From contig NZ_JAHKPO010000003.1 in NCBI RefSeq assembly GCF_018860365.1, positions 310,001-374,000 on the forward strand: a stretch of 64,000 bases of DNA. The letters run 5' to 3'. A program made the position numbers and the translations under genes. Origin of the DNA: Arenibacter algicola (lineage in GTDB: Bacteria; Bacteroidota; Bacteroidia; Flavobacteriales; Flavobacteriaceae). Below the pieces are notes generated by a model. It saw only the letters and a list, made by a program, of their open reading frames with translations. It did not search any database and had not been told where the DNA came from. Of this stretch, positions 61,017 to 64,000 are shown one piece after another. Numbering within the stretch: the first letter of the stretch is position 1; the number at the start of each line of letters is the position of its first letter.

Positions 61017-61256
61017 AATTGATGCCGCCTCAGGCGGTATCCTTTTGATTAATGTAATCCGGGGTATGAATTCTTACGAATACTGCCGCTTCAGGCGGTA
61101 TCTTGTTGACGAATGTTGTCCAGGGAAGATTCTTTAAATTAATGCCGTCCTAGGTGTTGTAATTAGAGCTTAATACCACCCCGAATGATAAAATGTCTAC
61201 CTAACCCTACCTTCTGTGGTATCTTTTCAATGTAATTGGGTCCTATAATACTATAG
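61017..61256. repeat. Diverged ~60-bp tandem repeat array with hairpin cores
   Basis: Four units starting near 61023, 61084, 61143 and 61206 (spacing 61, 59, about 63). The first two are similar throughout: TGCCGCCTCAGGCGGTATC and TGCCGCTTCAGGCGGTATC, each then followed by a related ~40-nt tail (AATGTAATCCGGG / AATGTTGTCCAGG). Units three and four are more diverged. Each begins with a short near-palindrome that can form a hairpin. It fills the gap between rnpB and rsmD. Function unknown. Confidence 0.65.
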
Positions 61257-61802
61257 TTATTCTTCAGTCCATTCGAAAAAACTAAAAACACTGCCACCAT
61301 ATCTTCTTTGGTTAGTGAAATGCTCCAAATGTGATAGATCGGTATGTTTGGAATGCTCAATGATCAAAACACCATTCTCTAGCAGTAACTGCTTTTCAAA
61401 TACCAGTTTGGGAATAGCAGCGAATTCTTCAGGTGACAGATCGTAGGGCGGATCGGCAAATATAATATGCGCTTTTACAGGGTTGGTCTGCAAATATTGA
61501 AAAACATCTTTCTTGATGGTCGTTATGGGGAAGTCCATTTCCGAGGATGTTGCCGTAATAAACTTGATACATCCAAAGTCCGCATCTACTGCGGTAATAT
61601 TTTCAGAGCCTCTAGATGCAAACTCGTAACTGATATTTCCAGTCCCGGCAAATAGATCCAATACGCTTACCTCGTTAAAGTAATATTGGTTATTGAGTAT
61701 ATTAAAGAGGGCCTCTTTAGCCATATCGGTTGTGGGGCGGACAGGGAGCTTTTTGGGGGCAGTTAGTCTTTGGCCTTTGTTTTTACCAGATATAATACGC
61801 AT
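61257..61802 (-). CDS. rsmD: 16S rRNA (guanine(966)-N2)-methyltransferase
   Basis: 181 residues from the ATG at 61802; an upstream in-frame Met at 61916 is rejected because it lies in the preceding gene. N-terminus MRIISGKNKGQRLTAPK and VRPTTDMAKEALFNIL are the RsmD signature; SAM-binding motif I is DLFAGTGNISYEFASRG and the catalytic motif IIFADPPYD. It methylates G966 of 16S rRNA using S-adenosylmethionine. Overlaps the DUF3822 stop by one base (TAATG on the minus strand). Confidence 0.93.
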   Translation of the reverse strand: MRIISGKNKGQRLTAPKKLPVRPTTDMAKEALFNILNNQYYFNEVSVLDLFAGTGNISYEFASRGSENITAVDADFGCIKFITATSSEMDFPITTIKKDVFQYLQTNPVKAHIIFADPPYDLSPEEFAAIPKLVFEKQLLLENGVLIIEHSKHTDLSHLEHFTNQRRYGGSVFSFFEWTEE

Positions 61803-62638
61803 TAAAGAGTGTTTAGTAGTGTAAAATCTATGGTTTCCTTGTCCGATCCCCCAAAATGATAAAATGAAGTGTTGGAGGGAACGAAAATGGAAATTTCCCT
61901 TATGTATTGATGGCACATATTGTATAGTTCGTCGCCTTCCTCAATAGATCCAAAAAGTTTGAGTTTAGTGGTTTCTGTATCCAATTTTAATTGTTCCAAG
62001 GTGAATAATAGATAGTAAATAAAATCCTCCTTGGTAGCAAAACTGAAGTTATTGTATAGGATCAATTTTTTGTTTGAAATTACGGCGATGTCCATATGTC
62101 CCTCTATGAGATGAACATAACATATGGGTTCGCTTTGGTTTCCATGGTGGTTTGTCAAGGTTTGGATCATGATTGTTCCATGGTGCATAAATTCAAATTC
62201 ACCGAAAAGGTCGTATATATAATTGTTTATATTCATAAAGGGAACATAAACGTTTACCATATCCAGATTTTTGATTTCATCATATTCCAGATGGTCGTTT
62301 GCTAGGATTTTGGCATTGAATTTTAGGTAATTGGCCAGTTCATCTTCGTTGAAAAGAGCCTGTGGTACTAAGCTGAAAAGATTGTTTCTATGTATTACAA
62401 CGACTTCTGAAAACTTTACATCCCTTATTTTATTTTTCTCAAAAAGTTGCTTTATTTCCTTTTGAACGGCATATGGGGTAAGTTCATTTTCAAACAACAT
62501 CCTTTCAGAAGCAAGAATGGTGTTGGAAAGTGTGTCCAGGACACAAAAAGAAAGTCCATTCAAGCTAACTTGAATGGACAATTTATGATATTCCGATTTA
62601 GAATTTTCTAAAATGTTATTGGTCGTTTCGTTTGTCAT
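61802..62638 (-). CDS. DUF3822 family protein, PilM-like actin fold suspected
   Basis: 278 residues from the ATG at 62638 (an upstream Met at 62659 is less likely). Bacteroidota-restricted DUF3822. The segments HKLSIQVSLNGLSFCVLDTL, ICYVHLIEGHMDIAVISNKK and KLKLFGSIEEGDELYNM resemble the strand-turn-strand pattern of ASKHA/actin-type proteins such as PilM, but the nucleotide-binding glycines are not convincing. It overlaps the upstream pilin-like gene by 23 bp and is coupled to rsmD. Function unknown. Confidence 0.72.
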   Translation of the reverse strand: MTNETTNNILENSKSEYHKLSIQVSLNGLSFCVLDTLSNTILASERMLFENELTPYAVQKEIKQLFEKNKIRDVKFSEVVVIHRNNLFSLVPQALFNEDELANYLKFNAKILANDHLEYDEIKNLDMVNVYVPFMNINNYIYDLFGEFEFMHHGTIMIQTLTNHHGNQSEPICYVHLIEGHMDIAVISNKKLILYNNFSFATKEDFIYYLLFTLEQLKLDTETTKLKLFGSIEEGDELYNMCHQYIREISIFVPSNTSFYHFGGSDKETIDFTLLNTL

Positions 62639-63266
62639 ATATAGATGGCCAATTTCCACTGGTGCTTACCTCGGTCAAAGATCCAACCTTAATTACATTT
62701 CCATTTACCTCGTCTACATTGATTTGGCTATTTTCCCTCGCCAACAAAGCTTTGGGTTGGTCATGTAATACAATGTTCTTGCTAACTTTAGCTTCGAAAA
62801 CTGGAGCTTTGTATCCGCTTTTTTCGATAATGGTCGACTTCATTTCAAATTTTTCGCCATTAGGAGCATATGGTACGTTCATCATTGTCTTAAAACGATC
62901 GTCTTTTTTGAATAATGAATCCTTAACAGAAACAGTACCAAGTGTATCTATTATTTTAACTTCTTTCAACATATCGATACCAAAATTCTTGTCGTACTCC
63001 AAATAAGAGGAATCTCTCTGTTGGGTAATGGTATATTTACCGGTATCAACAAAACTTACTAGGGACTCAAAATCCTTAGCATATCTACCATTTACAGTTT
63101 TATAGGCTTCTTGGGAATTTCTAATGTCCTTCAAATTTGATATTACCTTGGCAAAACGTTCTTGCTTAACTTTCTTAAATTCAATTGGGCCGTTTACAGA
63201 ATTATATATCATATAACCCAACACGATAGATACTATCCAAAGGAAAATTTGTAAAATGGTCTTCAT
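62616..63266 (-). CDS. Membrane-anchored protein with pilin-like N-terminus
   Basis: 216 residues: one N-terminal transmembrane helix (about residues 4-22, ILQIFLWIVSIVLGYMIYN), then a soluble domain. The part after the helix (SNLKDIRNSQEAYKTVNGRY) resembles the alpha-helix and 'Y..NG.Y' of type IV pilin/pseudopilin proteins, but there is no prepilin cleavage motif (GFTLIE). Overlaps the DUF3822 gene by 23 bp. I do not recognise a family; function unknown. Confidence 0.6.
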   Translation of the reverse strand: MKTILQIFLWIVSIVLGYMIYNSVNGPIEFKKVKQERFAKVISNLKDIRNSQEAYKTVNGRYAKDFESLVSFVDTGKYTITQQRDSSYLEYDKNFGIDMLKEVKIIDTLGTVSVKDSLFKKDDRFKTMMNVPYAPNGEKFEMKSTIIEKSGYKAPVFEAKVSKNIVLHDQPKALLARENSQINVDEVNGNVIKVGSLTEVSTSGNWPSIYDKRNDQ

Positions 63267-63331
63267 TTTGTAAGTGTTATTTTATTTAGTGGTTGTCACA
63301 AATCTACAATTTTTTTTTAATGGTAAAAGTA

Positions 63332-63360
63332 TTTGACCTTAAAAATACTGATTATCTTTG
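63332..63360 (+). promoter_or_regulatory. Promoter of the RecD-like helicase gene
   Basis: TTTG at 63332-63335, 17 bp, then TATCTTTG at 63353-63360, both full matches. Seven bases separate the -7 element from the ATG at 63368, predicting a start at or one base before the ATG (leaderless). Confidence 0.55.
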
Positions 63361-63367
63361 ATGTCCT

Positions 63368-64000
63368 ATGACTTCTATAACCGACGCTACTTTTTTTAAA
63401 CTACTGACAGACAAATTTCCACATGATCCAACTGCCAAGCAGTCAGTGGCTTTACAAAAACTTGCAAGTTTTGTTTTATCCAAGGAAAAGGATAGTGTTT
63501 TTATGTTGAAAGGGTTCGCTGGTACTGGAAAAACTACCATTGTGGGAACTATTGTGACCAATCTTTGGAAGACCACTATGAAGGCGGTTTTAATGGCTCC
63601 TACCGGTAGGGCCGCTAAGGTAATGTCCAATTACTCCGGAACACAGGCTTTTACAATTCATAGAAAAATTTATTTTCCCAAAAAACAGAGTGGGGGTGGG
63701 GTACAATTCGTTTTATCGCCCAATAAGCATAGAAATACCATTTTTATTGTGGATGAGGCCTCTATGATTCCGGATACTCCCACGGATTCGAAGTTGATGG
63801 AAAATGGGTCGCTCCTGGACGATTTGCTAATGTATGTGTATTCGGGACATAATTGTAAACTAATCCTAATAGGTGATACCGCACAGCTTCCTCCCGTGCA
63901 TTTAAATATTAGTCCGGCTCTGGATGAAAATCAATTAGCCTTAAATTATAATAAGGAAGTTATTAAATTGGAGTTGGATGAGGTAGTGAGGCAGGCAGAG
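63368..64000 (+). CDS. RecD-like ATP-dependent DNA helicase, 3'-truncated by window
   Basis: At least 211 residues from the ATG at 63368; it is open to the right edge. Superfamily 1 helicase N-terminus: Walker A GFAGTGKTTIVG near residue 49, motif Ia (MAPTGRAAKVMS), Walker B IFIVDEASMI near residue 125, and motif III LILIGDTAQLPPV near residue 167. This fits the RecD2-like / AAA_30 group seen in Bacteroidota as single-chain helicases. The rest, with motifs IV-VI, lies outside. ATG at 63361 is out of frame and rejected. Confidence 0.9.
   Translation, partial: MTSITDATFFKLLTDKFPHDPTAKQSVALQKLASFVLSKEKDSVFMLKGFAGTGKTTIVGTIVTNLWKTTMKAVLMAPTGRAAKVMSNYSGTQAFTIHRKIYFPKKQSGGGVQFVLSPNKHRNTIFIVDEASMIPDTPTDSKLMENGSLLDDLLMYVYSGHNCKLILIGDTAQLPPVHLNISPALDENQLALNYNKEVIKLELDEVVRQAE

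Noticed and set aside
61017..61256. CRISPR array
   Set aside because: Units are diverged along their full 60 bp, there is no constant repeat with variable spacers, and no cas gene is near.

Overview
The window is a low-GC chromosomal segment of a flavobacterium (Bacteroidota, Flavobacteriaceae; genus not determined). Three things support this. A type IX secretion (Por) C-terminal signal sits on the first protease. Bacteroidota-type promoters (-33 TTTG-like, about 17-20 bp, -7 TAnnTTTG) recur in front of genes, and the one before rnpB is placed exactly where the RNA should start. Many Bacteroidota-typical families are present (DUF3822, head-GIN adhesin-like proteins, a 613-residue ribosomal protein S1). 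I saw no rRNA, tRNA, CRISPR array, prophage or intact insertion sequence.

Layout. 1-5.1 kb: 5'-truncated secreted subtilase, FMN nitronate monooxygenase-like enzyme, TPR protein, two small proteins. 5.1-12.8 kb: minus-strand membrane operon (SpoIIM-like, six-helix protein, DUF4129, DUF4350, MoxR ATPase, DUF58) with a divergent RDD protein and a TRIC channel. 12.8-23.3 kb: housekeeping mix (cyclophilin, NUDIX, PlsC-like, ECF sigma plus membrane partner, NDH-2, XerD, porin-like protein, AroQ, LpdA, MsrB, collagen-like lipoprotein). 23.4-30.1 kb: glycogen branching enzyme and GH31 alpha-glucosidase, M48 lipoprotein, MFS transporter. 30.1-33.1 kb: minus-strand ECF sigma operon with two head-GIN-type surface proteins. 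33.3-41.3 kb: lon, cmk, BON-LysM (Kbp-like), rpsA, pyrR-pyrB. 41.4-47.5 kb: rnz, pdxH, a polyphosphate module (sixA-ppk1-ppx), miaE-like.

47.6-58.7 kb holds the most distinctive system, an ebo cluster: eboA, then after a terminator and a decayed gene a five-part ThuA/sugar dehydrogenase/PKD/cytochrome c lipoprotein, then the tightly packed eboB-C-D-E-F plus a TMEM220-type membrane gene. The ebo cluster is known from scytonemin precursor export in cyanobacteria and from a Pseudomonas locus that repels nematodes; its chemistry is unresolved. Here EboF keeps the nucleotide pyrophosphatase fold signature and a candidate nucleophile but lacks most canonical metal ligands.

58.7-64 kb: dnaX (without the usual zinc-binding cysteines), RNase P RNA, a short tandem array of about 60-bp hairpin units, rsmD, DUF3822 with a pilin-like partner, and a RecD-like helicase cut by the right edge. 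Several genes (4747, 63368) have a -7 element so close to the ATG that leaderless transcripts are predicted.
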